64,000 bases of DNA from Molanna angustata (GCA_963576475.1 OY754990.1:5175756-5239755), one strand, 5' to 3'; shown: positions 30,617-42,061, numbered from the stretch's first letter. The notes: a model not told the origin generated them from the letters alone. Program-made: numbers and translations.

Positions 30617-31149
30617 TTCTTCTTCTTCTTCTGCTTTAGTTAGGACTGTGTCCTGTTATTCTCGGAGCCTGCTCTTGTGAAGTGGACGTCCAGCTATCCT
30701 TCCATCTTTTGGGTGGACTTCCAGGGGGTCTGCCATTTGTTATCTCCCCATCCGCTGCCATCCTCACCACTCGATCTGAACCCGCTCTCCCCACATGATC
30801 TCTCCAGAATCGTCTTCGTGTTCTTCCCCATCGCACAACATCTTCGACATCACAGATTCTTCTTATCTCTGAGTTCCTTACTCTGTCAAGAAGTGTTACG
30901 CCTGCGATGGGTCGTAGATTCTTCATCTCAGTGGTTCTTAGGAGGTTTTTTGTTCTGGCGGTGTCAGCTCTTGTTTCTATGCCGTATGTCATGATCGGCC
31001 TTACACAGGTCTTATAGATTCTTACCTTACTCTCCTTCAGCTTGTCTCTGTTTCTCCATACAAAATTTTTCAAGCATCCAGCCACGACGGCGGCCTTATT
31101 CGCTTGCTCTCTTACTTCGTCAAAGAGGAAGTCTATGTCTATGTGAAGG
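30617..31149 (-). mobile_element. 5'-truncated RTE-like LINE, 11-bp TSD, in the putative first intron
   Basis: TGAATGTTTAC flanks it at 30,606-30,616 and 31,150-31,160. On the minus strand it ends in (GAA)n. It sits 57 bp downstream of the splice donor at 30,561, antisense to the candidate gene. Confidence 0.88.
30636..31145 (-). pseudogene. RTE-like ORF2 C-terminal fragment
   Basis: The frame starts inside ORF2 (DIDFLFDEVREQANKAA) and runs through KNFVWRNRDKLKESKVRIYK, RPIMTYGIETRADTARTKNL, GVTLLDRVRNSEIRRICDV, RWGRTRRRFWRDHV and GRPPGSPPKRWKDSW to a stop at about 30,636. The YGIETR...RRWxxHV...RP...KRW order is the RTE-type C terminus. No RT catalytic motif. The open frame suggests a relatively recent insertion. 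Confidence 0.85.
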
Positions 31150-31399
31150 TGAATGTTTACAATGATGTCTATTTAAACGACTTCTAACAAGGGAAGAGAT
31201 CTGATCTTCCTCCATCACCCGTTCTGTTTATGGGGATTAATAGCGGCTTCTTCTCTGAAAGAACACATAAAGAACATAACAAGAGTCCGGAGAACTATAA
31301 AACCTTGCAGACGCTGCACTTAATGTGCCAAAGTGAGCTAATCATGTGAAAACAATTCACTCACCGTTCACTGATAGTGAAGATAAGAGTGCACCGTAT

Positions 31400-31570
31400 T
31401 TAAGACAGATTATCCTAAAAGTTGCTCTTCGTGGCTACAAGGTCAGCAAGTCCAATGGGTCCGAAGAAATTTCCTAGGACATCGTCGTAGAGTTCTCGTC
31501 GGAAAGTTGACACGGAGAAGTTAGTGCATTCTCATAGGACATGCTCGAATCTTGTAATTAATCTCATTTC
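31400..31570 (-). pseudogene. Possible LINE or pol fragment
   Basis: On the minus strand: RFEHVL, one stop, then ECTNFSVSTFRRELYDDVLG and NFFGPIGLADLVATKSNF plus stop. The (H)VL-x-ECxxF...RRxL layout resembles the Cys-containing end of Jockey-type ORF2. About 50 residues only; the assignment is weak. Confidence 0.4.
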
Positions 31571-32401
31571 GACGACATTCATTCTCATTTTATGCGTATT
31601 TTGCCGTCACCAAATTTCACTGTCAGAAAAGTATAATATTATGCTTGATTTTATTTTTTACTGTTTGTAAGGTGTGTAATTCTAATTCTCTAATTCTTTT
31701 CTATCTGAATTAAAGTTTTTATCTGAATCTATATGTTCATCTAAATCTATATTTTTATTTGTTTCAATATTTTTATTTTTGTTTGTAAATAATTATTAGT
31801 TTTGTAACAAGTAAATGGCTTATGTCGTATATTGTGTAAAAAATATAATAATATAAATACAGGTATACACGTTGTGCTATATAAACATGCTTTAATCTGT
31901 GGTGTGATACATAGCATGCTTAGAGATTATTCTAAGTAATATCTAATCCTCTTTGATAAGTAATACACTTTATGAATGTCTTTGTATGTATATGAGGGAC
32001 CAAGTAGTTACAGTTAATATACCTTAATCCATATCCAACATTCGAAATTAATTGAAATTAGTCAAAACGGTCGTACTGAAAAACAATATTTTAAATAATA
32101 TTATATATTATAATACTTATTTAATATATCGAATACTAATTAATAAAGAAAGAAAAGAAACTAATAATTTGTTTAACATAACTAATATTCTGAGGAACTG
32201 AGTCCAAAAACACAGATTTTAAGATTTGTTAAGATTTTTAGGATTTTAAGCCTTAAACGTCTAGTTTAATTTAATTGTCTGTCAATTTAACATTTAATTT
32301 AATGTAATTTAATGTTTGGTTTAATTTAATGTTCAGTTTAATTTTGACTTGTTCTTTAATTTGATTGTGTATAAATTTAGTGTTTAATTTAATTAATTTA
32401 A
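31571..32401. other. No gene; TTTAATTTAATG-type low-complexity tract
   Basis: 32,255-32,405 is built from loosely repeated TTTAATTTAATGT. Otherwise AT-rich, without an assignable feature. Confidence 0.4.
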
Positions 32402-32480
32402 TGTAAAGCGCCCTTGAGGTGATTTTCCACGAAAACGGCGCTATACAAGTTATCCAACTATAATAATAATAATATTAATA
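32402..32480 (+). mobile_element. LINE 3' end with GCGCC...GGCGC stem and (AAT)n tail
   Basis: AAGCGCCCTTGAGGTGATTT, then AAAACGGCGCTATACAAGTT and (AAT)n. Same 3' end as at 17.5 and 63.05 kb. The conserved stem and tail suggest it is the recognition end for the LINE's reverse transcriptase. Confidence 0.7.
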
Positions 32481-32539
32481 TAACTACACAATTGAAACAA
32501 AATTATATAAGCATTAATCCTTTTTGCATCAAGCAATAT

Positions 32540-32895
32540 TTGACAGAATAATTAATAAATTTATTACTTTTAATTAATTTGTTTATTTTTGATTAATCGA
32601 TTAATCAATTGATTTATTTATTTTTAATCAATCGATTAATCAATTAATTAATTGATTTATTTTTAATTAATTGATAGTAATCAATAAATTTATTTATTAT
32701 TAATTAATCGATTAATTTATTAATTAATTTATTTATTTTTAATCCATTGATAGTAAACAATTAATTTTTAATTAATTAATATTAATTGATTTTTTTTATT
32801 GAATTATTGCTTAATTGATAAATTGATAGACTGGTAAATAATTAATTAAAAAATATATTATTTAATTAGATAATTAATTTTTTTAATGTTATGCA
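32540..32895. repeat. Low-complexity TTAATTAAT/ATCGATTAAT tract
   Basis: A patchwork of AATTAAT, ATCGATTAAT and TTTATTTATT words. No clean period. Confidence 0.7.
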
Positions 32896-33174
32896 TTTAT
32901 TTTTTTATGTGTTAAATAAGACATAGGTATAAAAAAAAATAATCATTAAATTTCACATTTAAAAAAAAAAGGAAAAGAAGAAATTTCACATATAAAAAAT
33001 ACATTTTTTTTACAAAAAAAGATACTTAAGAACTAGATGCGAAAAGTAAACTGCTTCATTAGGTTAAAAACCTGTTCTTAAGCAGCTTATAATTATGTAT
33101 ATAAGTATATGGTTTAGGTGTGCGTGTGTGTCATTGCATATTATTTATTTAAGGAACACTTTTATAAACTAAAA

Positions 33175-33400
33175 ATAAAACAACTAACAGGTATTGTGTC
33201 AAATATTAATTTGACACGCATCCAATAACAGCATACCACATTCTGTAATCTGAATCATCTGCAATCTGGAATATTAATTGCATATCTCACAGATCCAGAC
33301 TGAAAACGATTGAAATCTGTGTCTCCACCGGGAATCGAACCCGGATCATCAGTAAGATACCTAACCAACTGAGCCACGAAGGTCGGCATTCTTCTGAGGT
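33175..33400 (-). repeat. tRNA-derived SINE (SINE-B)
   Basis: On the minus strand it reads GCCGACCTTCGTGGCTCAGT, TGGTTAGGTATCT, then CCGGGTTCGATTCCCGGTGG (B box with an intact T-stem), a CAGTCTGGATCTGTGAGA body and AATGTGGTATGCTGTTATTG. The T arm is perfect while the anticodon arm is not, so a SINE head is more likely than a tRNA gene. Confidence 0.85.
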
Positions 33401-33724
33401 ACGCTCAATCTCGATCGGGCCGCAACTCATTAAATATTCTCAGATGATATCGAAATATATTATTATTATTAGAATATGAACATTCGACCCTCCACTGTGG
33501 TGAACTGAGGCAAAAGATCTCAAACCGGGCGACTGTTGAAGGAGGCAGCCCTCTAGCGTTGGAGACGTCTATCTCCCCCGCTAACTGATTTCAATAATAT
33601 TATCTATCGTTTCCATCTCGAAATATCGATTACCAACTGATAATATTAAAATTTAAGTATCTGTAGGTGTTGATGGAACGTACCTAGTTTACCCAAGCTT
33701 TGAATTGATCTATGGATAAGGTTG

Positions 33725-34045
33725 AGGTTTCGGGATTGATTGAAATTTTGCGACGTTTGATATGTTATTTAGTTATTTTGTACTAAGGAACCGCCCTTAG
33801 CTGACTATATTTTTTTTTATTGTATTTATTTATTTACGGTATATAACAACCATTTACATAGAAAAGAAGTTTGGGGAATGATTGAAATTTTGCGACGTTT
33901 GATATGATATTTAGTTATTTTGTACCAAGGAACCGCCCTAAGCTGACAATACAATAAAATAAAAAATACAAGGAACCGTCCTTTTATTTTATTGTATTTA
34001 TTTATTTACGGTATATAACAACCATTTACATAGAAAAGAACAAAA
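33725..34045. repeat. Tandem duplication of about 170 bp
   Basis: ATTGAAATTTTGCGACGTTT, then TAAGGAACCGCCCTTAGCTG and ATTTACGGTATATAACAACC occur twice in the same order (from about 33,738 and 33,880). A third partial GGAACCGTCC lies at 33,972. Confidence 0.85.
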
Positions 34046-34641
34046 AAATTAATATAAAAACATATCATAAACACATCATCTACGTGCATAAAAAAAAATA
34101 ATCAAGTATAAAGAAAAAAAATCAACCAATAATGTTCAAAATAATGACTAATATACAAATACATAGTAGGTATAGTAATAAGACAAAAAAATGAAGTATT
34201 ACAAAAAACAAAATGAATGAAAAGAATAAAACAAAAAATTAAAAATCAATTAAGAAATTTCACAATACATATACATACATATATTATACACACATACAAA
34301 CAAATCGAACAAAACAAGGTAATAAAAATTATACATATTAAAAACAATTTTGATAGTGGGAAAATAAAAAAAGAAAGAATCGACCAGAAACACAATAGAA
34401 ATGGCTATTCAGATACATAGGTGGTTATTCTGAAAATTTTATGATTGTATTGAAATGAATCCAATAACAATCCAAATCAATAGTCATCCATTGTATTGTC
34501 TATGGTCAAAAGCAGATGTTACTATTTTCAGATTATTCTGTTTATAACTCAACATTATGAAAAAATCAATAAAAACATTTTTTAAACAACATAAATCGCT
34601 TATTTAAAAGGAAAAATATTTTGACTAACTTTTCAAGGGCT
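34046..34641. other. No gene; A-rich sequence
   Basis: Lysine-rich short frames here come from poly(A) composition. A LINE 3' UTR is possible (ATTTATTTACGGTATATAAC precedes it), not provable. Confidence 0.35.
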
Positions 34642-34760
34642 TCATTAACAATGGTGTTCAATAGCGTCAATCTATCGGGCGGAGCACAAACTAATATCTG
34701 TTATCATTAGTTTGTGCTCCGCCCGATAGATGATCGCTTTTGAACACCATTGTTAATGAA
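34642..34760. mobile_element. 119-bp hairpin (palindromic MITE candidate)
   Basis: The arms TTCATTAACAATGGTGTTCA, then ATCTATCGGGCGGAGCACAA and ACTAAT pair with their complements on the right, around a ~10-nt loop (ATCTGTTATC). Only small bulges break roughly 53-bp arms. There is no other copy in the window. A transcript would form a long miRNA-precursor-like hairpin. Confidence 0.85.
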
Positions 34761-34844
34761 TTAACATTGATTAAATACATATTATATCTTCCAAATTAAC
34801 AGCTCACACAATGAATAATTAAAAAAATGAGTTTCTAAATTGGG

Positions 34845-34889
34845 GAATGTTGCAATAGCGTAATGTGGTCACTTAGGCCAGCCGATGAT
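34845..34889 (-). repeat. Family E core fragment at the edge of the minisatellite
   Basis: GTTGCAATAGCGTAATGTGG, then CCAGCCGATGA, a diverged E core that ends abruptly where the ~55-bp array starts. Confidence 0.55.
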
Positions 34890-36837
34890 GAATAATAACA
34901 TTGCTTTTCTAAAAAAATAACACCCATTTTCTTAAAAAATAACTCGAATAATAACACTGATATTCTACAAAAAGAATACCCCTTTTACAAAAAAATAATG
35001 CGAATAAAAACATCGCTTTTCTACAAAAAAATACACCTTTTCCAAAAAATAACCAAATAATAAAACTACTTTTTTACAAAAAATACAAATTAATACTCTT
35101 CCAAAAAAAACGCGAATAATAATGTCGCTTTTCTTCAAAAATTACACCTGTTTTCATAAAAAATAACGTGAATAATAACCACTTTTCTACAAAAATAAAA
35201 CCAATTTTCCTAAAAAATTGCGTGAATAATAACACCACTTTTCTATAAAAATAATATCCCTTTTCAAAAATATAACGCGAATAATAACACCGCTTCTCTA
35301 CAAAAATAATACCCCTATTCCTTCACCCAACGCGAGTAATAACCCCACTTTTCTACAAATATAACACCCTTTTTCCAAAAAACTAAAGGGCATAATAACA
35401 CCACATTTCTACAAAAATAAAACTTCTTTTCCCACAAATAACGCGAGTAATAACACCACTTTTCTACAAAACTAACACTCATTTTCCAAAAAAAAAAACG
35501 CGAATAATAACACCACTTTTCCAAAAAATAATGCAAAAATAATACTTCTTTTCCAAAGAATAATGCGAATAACATCAATGATTTTCTACAAAAATATTAC
35601 TTACACCTTTTCCGAAAAAAAATGCGTATAATTACACCGCTTTTCTACAAAAATAATACCCCTTTTCGAAAAATTTCTAGAATAATTCCACGGCTTCCAA
35701 AAAATACCCCTTTTCTAAAAAAGAACTCGCATATTAAATCCACTTTTCTATAAAAATAACAAAAATAATACACCTTTTCCATAAAATAACCCGAATTATA
35801 ACAATGCTTTTCTACAAAATTAATACCTCTTTTCCAAAAATTTTACGACTACTATATTTATGCTTTTCTACAAAAAAATACCCCTTTTCCAAAACATAAC
35901 GCGATTAATAACACCGCTTGTCTACAAACATAATACCCTATTTCCAAAAAAATGACGCTAATAATAACACCACTTTTCTATAAAAATAACACTCCTTTTC
36001 CAAAAAAACTAAAGCGAATTTTAACACCACTTTTCTACAAAAATATTACCCCTTTCCCTTAAAAATAAATAAACTACAGCGAATATTAACATCGCTTTTC
36101 TACAAAAATAATAGACCTTTTCCAACAAATAACACGAATAATAAAGGTGCATTTCCACCAAAATAACACCCCTTTTCCAAAAAAATAGCGCGAATATCAA
36201 CACCCTTATTTTTACAAAAATAATACCCCTTTTCTAAAAAAAGAACGCGTATAATAATATTGCTTTTCTACAAAATTAATACACCTTTTCCAACAAATAA
36301 CGCGAATAATAACGCTGCATTCCCACCAAAATAACACCCCTTTTCCAAAAAAATAATGTGAATAATTACACTTCTTTCCAACCAAAATAACACTCATTTT
36401 CCAAAAAAATAACTCGAATATCAACACCATTTAAAAAAAAATAATACCTACCCCTTTTCCAAAAAATAACGCGAATTATAACACCGCTTTTCTACAAAAA
36501 TAATACCCCTTTTCCAAAAAATAACGCGAATAACAACACCGCTTCTCTACAAATATAATACCTTTTTTCCAACAATTAACGTGAATAATATCACCACTTT
36601 TCTACAAAACTAACACCCATTTTCCAAAAATAACGCGAATAACGCAAATAACACCGCTTTTTTACCAAAAAGATACCATTTTTCCATCAAATAACGCGAA
36701 TAATAACACCACTCATCTACAAAAATAATACCCCTTTTCCAAAAAATATCTTGAATAATTATTACACTGCGATTCTACATATTAATACCCTTTTTCAAAA
36801 AATAACGGGAATAATTACATCGATTTTCTTTAATAAT
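34890..36837. repeat. Diverged minisatellite, about 55-bp unit, about 35 copies
   Basis: The unit is AATAACGCGAATAATAACAC, CGCTTTTCTACAAAAATAAT, ACCCCTTTTCCAAAA. Copies differ by 10-30 percent by eye. It is bordered by an E core fragment on the left and the end of an M copy on the right. Long minus-strand frames rich in FWKRGVI-type peptides are repeat artefacts. Confidence 0.93.
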
Positions 36838-37408
36838 AAAGTGTTTATAGTTTGGTACGTATTCTTTAATTATGCATAGTATCGCCATCGACAGTTGGAA
36901 ATGAAGAAAAAAAATAATATATAGTATTTGTCTCAAAGGGTTGGAAAGTCTATATTAAAGTATGTATTTTTGGGTAATCGTATATATCATTTTGTTCTTG
37001 TCGATGTGCCTACTAAAGTTTTATACTCCATTTTGTAAATAACAATGGGAGTAAAATATACTTAGATGCGTCTTTAGCGACGTTCATATATCTGAAATTA
37101 ATTAACTTAATCTTTAGATTAATAATAAGCCTCCGTATCTATGGAAGAATCGTTTGAATGCTTTGTACATGGCCTCTATGGAGGTTGTCAAATCTGTACC
37201 ACGGAAGCAACCAAATTTTCTTTGAGGTACTAAGGTATATTAGTTCTTTATACAATGGCTGTGATTCCCCGAAACAACTTAAATTATTTATCGGAGCTTA
37301 TGTCAGTTAAAAAAAAATGAATTTAGTGACGACATCAATTCATACAATTTGTATGGCAGAATACACTATATATACAAGGACTTTTATAGTTTGATACATA
37401 GTTCCGAA
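36838..37408 (-). repeat. Family M parts, reverse orientation
   Basis: Reversed M start at 36,838-36,900 (TTTGGTACGTATTC to CATCGACAGTTGG) and a second reversed M block at 37,315-37,408 (TTAGTGACGACATCAATTCA). The sequence between them is unassigned. Confidence 0.55.
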
Positions 37409-37455
37409 TGCAGAGCTCTACCTAAATAATAAATTCTAAATACTAACCATGTTTT

Positions 37456-37531
37456 GGGAGTTGTGGAGGATCAAAGGGGAGGCCTATGTCCAAGAATGGA
37501 TGAAAACTGGCTGAAGAAGAAGAAGAAGAAG
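37456..37531 (+). mobile_element. 76-bp LINE 3' end with an 11-bp TSD
   Basis: AACCATGTTTT flanks it (37,445-37,455 and 37,532-37,542). The body contains AGGGGAGGCCTATGTCCA, the widespread lepidopteran RTE-type 3' end, and an (AAG)n tail. Confidence 0.88.
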
Positions 37532-37559
37532 AACCATGTTTTCATTGCACGGTCGCTCA

Positions 37560-38130
37560 CTTAAGTTAGGAGATCACGTGGCTTCCTAACTGGAGGATGC
37601 TACCAAGTTCACGTATGAGACATTGCATTGCAGAGACATATCTAAATACTTAGCGCATGCGCGTCGACGTAAACAAACATTTGCAAACTGTTAAAAAGTA
37701 AGGTTGATCGCGAGGGACGTTACGAGTGGTTTAATGCTAAAATACGAGATGTTTTCGATGGATGATGATTTTAGCGACTTCGGCAAATGTGCATTTTGGT
37801 AATTTTGTCAAATCAAATACCAGAGTATTCAGCGATCCATACGAGATGCCGAAAATTTGCTGGAATTTCAGAAAAATCGTGATATCAAGCTGTCAGTGTG
37901 AAATTGGTTACATATTATGTTTTTGTTGTTATATAGCAAAAGAACATTTTAAACGTCAAACCTAACAAAAGAGATAGATAGCCTTCTAATCTCTTTTCTT
38001 CTTACACAATAATGTGAAATTCTACGCCATCGATCTTAAGTTAGGCGTAGTATTTAGTTAGTGATGTCTCTGCAACGCAATTGCTAACTTAAGAATACTA
38101 AATACTCCAGTGAGGTTAGGAGTTAGTATT
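37560..38130. mobile_element. Candidate DNA-element remnant with inverted subterminal blocks
   Basis: ATTGCATTGCAGAGACAT on the left (about 37,622) is mirrored by ATGTCTCTGCAACGCAAT on the right (38,063-38,080), and CTAAATACT words lie just inside or outside both. The interior has a 67-codon frame (MMILATSANVHFGN start) without recognisable domains. Confidence 0.5.
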
Positions 38131-38149
38131 TAGGTACCTAGGACTGTGC

Positions 38150-38672
38150 ATTCGGGTCATAATCTCCATACTAACATGCATACCATCAACAGTTTACCTA
38201 TTCGGGGTAGGAAAAAAGACCGAAATCCTCACTTTCCTATCCTGAAATAAAAATTTTGTAAAGAAAAACACAATATCTTAAAATATTCAGTAATTTGGTT
38301 TCGAGGTTTTATAGTTTGGTACCTGCCTACGTATTTTTCATCTATATTCCATACATACTAACGACATCGACAGTTGGATCTCACTTGTTACATGCAACTA
38401 TTTTATTTATTATTAGGTACCTACTTTAGAAAATAAAAGAGTCATGACATATGGAAATGCATACCTTCAAGCTGTTTACATATTCTGGGTAGGCAAAAAG
38501 GACTGACCTCCATGCTATCCTACCCTGACATAAATGTGTTGGAAAGAAAAACACAATATTTAATAATATTCTATAATTTGGATTTAAGGGTTTATAGGTT
38601 GGTGCGTATTCTTCGTCCACACATACTAACGAAATCGACAGTTGGATCTCATGTGTTACATGCAACTAGGTT
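38150..38672 (-). repeat. Two family M 5' ends in direct tandem, reverse orientation
   Basis: Both segments (about 38,165-38,402 and 38,450-38,672) end in CGACAGTTGGATCTCA and TTACATGCAACTA and start near GCATACCATCAA/GCATACCTTCAA. Each keeps only the 5' ~230 bp of M. Confidence 0.7.
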
Positions 38673-38684
38673 ATTTATTATTTT

Positions 38685-38800
38685 TAAGTATGGAATAGTG
38701 GAGAATCATGATTTCTTAATTTTTAAGCGTATTTTATTAGATAAATTTCTCAACGGGTATCATGTAGAGAGTGCACACTATGATTTTGGCCTGATGTGTT
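38685..38800 (+). repeat. Repeat T copy
   Basis: GGAATAGTGGAGAATCATGA, TTTTTAAGCGTATTTTATTA and CAACGGGTATCATGTAGAGA match 14.74-14.87 kb closely and 24.76 and 48.77 kb (reverse) more distantly. Confidence 0.6.
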
Positions 38801-38879
38801 TGTATAGGTATATGACGTACGCCGCATACGCCATGTAGGTAGTGAAGAAATTATCTTGTGTTAATATTATTTTTTTTGT

Positions 38880-39068
38880 TTATTTAATTATTTATTTATT
38901 TATCTATTTAATAATTTATTTATTAATTAATTTATTCATTTAAATATTTATTTATTTATTTATTTATTTATTTATTCATTCATTCATTCATTCATTCATT
39001 CATTCATTCATTCATTCATTCATTCATTTATTCATTCATTCATTCATTTATTCATTTATTTATTTATA
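38880..39068. repeat. (ATTT)n/(ATTC)n microsatellite
   Basis: A pure (TTTA)n run passes into about 18 units of (TTCA)n and back. It adjoins the tail end of the SINE-B at 39,070, so it probably grew from the SINE tail. Confidence 0.95.
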
Positions 39069-39069
39069 T

Positions 39070-39300
39070 TACTTCTAACTGGCAACTAACAGGTTATCAT
39101 GTCAAATATTTAACACTCACCCAATAACAAGTTGTCATACTCTGGATACTTACTATAATGATTAATTAAATAAATAAATATTAATCGTCTCACTGATCCA
39201 GACTGAAAACACAGTTAAAAACTGTGTATCCACCGGGAATCGAATCCGGGACCATTGGATCAGGTGTCAGATACCTAACCAACTTAGCCACGAAGGTCGA
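39070..39300 (-). repeat. tRNA-derived SINE (SINE-B)
   Basis: Minus-strand reading: TCGACCTTCGTGGCTAAGTT, then CCCGGATTCGATTCCCGGTG, CAGTCTGGATCAGTGAGACG, ATGACAACTTGTTATTGGGT and CCTGTTAGTTGCCAG. Full length, with its tail merging into the microsatellite. Confidence 0.85.
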
Positions 39301-40109
39301 CCTATATTTTTAATCTTGAGTACAAAAATAATAAAGGTAGGTAGATACCTACATAAAAAAATTTAAGGTCTTTTTTAATGAATACAAAGAAATATATGAC
39401 GGAATCATTTTAGTATGTATTTCATTGACATTTAACATTCTTAAATTATTACTTGTTTTTGTATGTTATATTATATCTTTGTAAATATCAAAATAAGAAA
39501 TTGTAGGGTTGTGTTGAGACAAATGTCACATTATCCGCCATTTTGTTTATTTTTGTGCTGTTGCCAAATTGACTCAACGAGTGGGCATCACCAAATGTCA
39601 AATGTGACTCTCCGCTATTCCATAGTGTGGAGAGTAAAAAATATTATTAATACAAAAAAATAGCAGTAGGAACAGTGTCATATAAATTATAAATAAACAA
39701 AAAAAGACAGGTATACAAAAAATAAACATTTTTCAATTGAAAATATACATATTCTCAATGAAAATATCACAAATTTTTTTATATTTCTCTCTTACTAAAT
39801 GTGTATATCGTAATACCTTAATATGTAAATTGGCTACCAGATGAAATTCATCTTGTCAGTAATATAATATTTATTATAATGGCAATATAATTATACTACC
39901 TACATTATCATGTACTTCGATAAGCGGTTTTTTTCAACATCGAAACCGTCACCTACTTGCTAAAATTAAGTATCGATATTGTGTGTTGCTCGTGCACAAA
40001 TTTGTATATTGTTTATTTATTAATTGAATATTTTTATTATTACATATAATATTCGATTACTTACACATTGGTACAAGTAGGTAAATAAGACGAAAATGAC
40101 CTTATAAGT
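39301..40109. other. No gene seen
   Basis: AT-rich. A short frame at 39,463-39,663 has no recognisable motif and overlaps a TTCCATAGTGTGGAGAG word also found in the repeat T context, so it was not called. Confidence 0.35.
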
Positions 40110-40715
40110 CTGGCGCAATTCTAGGGTGACTTCCATGCGAAAAATGCATTGTCACCTCAGGAATCGTTGCTTACATTATTTACAAAAAAAAAAACCAATT
40201 CTCTCAATAGATGGCGTTACAAAAAGGTTTCTCCGTTACTCCATAGATGGCAATAGTAACAATGCATTATTGTCAGGTAAAATGTTACACACTATTCAAA
40301 TATATAGAACTTATATATATAGAAAATAAAATCGATAAGGGAAATCAATAAGAAAGCATAATTGGTGAACGTTGCGCAAGCGCATAAAGTGATCACGTAA
40401 ACCAGCCGATGACAGGTCGTAAGCCCTGTAGGTGCCTCGAGTTCCTGGTAGAAATTAATTTTATTTGTAAACAATGAAACAACAGTCCTTATAAATGAGA
40501 TGACATTGTCACACACAGATGTCACCCCTGAACTGCGCCAGAAATATTATTTAATTTTTTTCTTGTTTACCTACTTGTACCAATGTGTATGTCAATCGAA
40601 TATTATTTTTTAATTGCATATACGCAAACATTGGATTTTTTTCCCTTTCGGGAGTCAAATGATATTTTTACTGACAAACATTGACAAACATCTCAATAGA
40701 GACGAAGTAGAGTAA
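40110..40715 (-). repeat. Family E, long version with accessory block
   Basis: GGCGCAATTCTAGGGTGA, TCAATAGATGGCGTTAC and ATAGATGGCAATAGTA precede the reversed core (GCATAATTGGTGAACGTTGC, AGCCGATGACAGGTCGTAAG). A second accessory block (CACCCCTGAACTGCGCC) and the CGGGAGTCAAATGATATTTT and TCTCAATAGAGACGAAGT ends follow. Apparently two E copies interleaved. Confidence 0.7.
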
Positions 40716-40840
40716 AATTCTCTTGAACGGGTGTTCAGTAGAATTTTATTTGTAAGGCTGACAGTTTATAAATAAATATGGTCAATGAATACGTTGTCGG
40801 ATTTGTCAGATGGTCTCGCATCTCATTCATTTTAACGAAG

Positions 40841-40939
40841 ATGGCCGAAGGACATCAGTTCCTGAACCGCATAAATAGAGCGGTTTCCCATTCGCATATC
40901 AACCGGCTAGACGACGACAGTGTTAACTCTTTAGTAGGT
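40841..40939 (+). CDS. Weak candidate exon
   Basis: ATG at 40,841 in AAGATGG context opens MAEGHQFLNRINRAVSHSHI, then NRLDDDSVNSLVG, with a possible donor TAG|GTAATA at about 40,938. Composition is more coding-like than the flanks, and the frame is also open upstream from 40,778. I recognise no domain and there is no confirming second exon. It lies between an E copy and a candidate LTR, so it could be an unrecognised element's frame. Confidence 0.25.
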
Positions 40940-41108
40940 AATAATTGTAAAATTAATATCGACCCAAACATCGCGAACATCTGTAAATTTATCAAGTATA
41001 ATATTGTTACTTATTTAAACCGAAAATATATGTAAATCATGTGTTATCTTTTATTTTGAAACCCTTCATCACTCAATTACTATTTCTATTTCTAACTGAT
41101 TATCAATT

Positions 41109-41824
41109 TGCAATATCTTATATAGTGGTGTATGTTATTGTGAAGTAATTTAAAGCTGGTTGGTAACCGGAGGGGTTACCAATCAACAGTTGTTAGTAAC
41201 CAGAGTGGTTACTATTAAATATAAGTGGTAACCAGAGGGGTTACCAGTAAAGAGAGTTTACTATATCCCAAGTGGATATGATTTGAAATAAGAACACAAT
41301 GACAGTGGTTTAGAGAGAAGAAGAAAGAATGGTCAAAAGTATCAATGAGTATATTGATCACAATTAATAGTTTGCTTAAGGGTAAATTTACAATTGATGA
41401 AATAACTTACAACGGAACTTTCTCACGATGAGTAGGTATAACGAGCGAGTTAGCGGGTGTGTTCGAAGTGTCCGAATCTTCGCATGGTGAATTACCATCG
41501 TGCTCGCGAGGTCGAGAGATGAAGTGTCGGCGAGACGGCGTGGTCGTAACGGCGGCGTGAAGTGACGAATCGAAGTGACAGAAATACGTAAATGAAGTGA
41601 CGACGTGTAGAGGTGTAGACTCCCTTAAATAGTGCTGCGCTGGGGGTAGCAAGTTCAATGTCCTCGAACATTCTAGACTTATTTATTTGAAGTGTCATAC
41701 CCAGCTGAGGAGTATTGTCACCAGTTTGACGTTGCGGGCGATGAACTCGGCCTAGCGATAAACAAATGTACTTGCCGTCGCTAGGCGCGCGCTCGAAAGA
41801 AATTTCGAGATATGGTCTGCCACA
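41109..41824 (-). mobile_element. Candidate solo LTR with 4-bp TSD
   Basis: The segment begins TG and ends CA, flanked by AATT at 41,105-41,108 and 41,825-41,828. On the minus strand it starts TGTGGCAGACC and ends ATATTGCA, with a TATA-like CTATTTAAGG near 41,635 in a GC-rich leader. No pol frame lies on either side. The TSD is short and can arise by chance, so the call is provisional. Confidence 0.4.
41160..41252. repeat. Three GGTAACC...GGTTACC palindromes in tandem
   Basis: GGTAACCGGAGGGGTTACC, AGTAACCAGAGTGGTTACT and GGTAACCAGAGGGGTTACC are spaced about 34-37 bp. The second has compensating changes at both ends of the stem. Confidence 0.85.
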
Positions 41825-42061
41825 AATTTGAACACTCACTTAAAATCGCAACCTTCTTATATATTATATTCTCAATTAAATAGCAACCCCAAAAGCATCT
41901 ATCCCTTAACGTTCATACAAACAAACAGACAAACTGTACATATTTTATATCGTGAACTTCACATTTTTTTGGCAGGCAGGGTCCTTATGTTAATAAGGAT
42001 TATGTTCATTCAGGATCTTGCGAAAACACCCATCGAGGCGCCTACTCCTAAAGACATCTAA

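Noticed and set aside
33318..33386. A functional tRNA gene on the minus strand.
   Set aside because: The same head with the same tail occurs at 39.2, 47.4 and 59.5 kb; the anticodon arm does not fold well.
35315..36430. Hydrophobic minus-strand frames resembling membrane peptides.
   Set aside because: Translation of the ~55-bp minisatellite; frames break with each indel.
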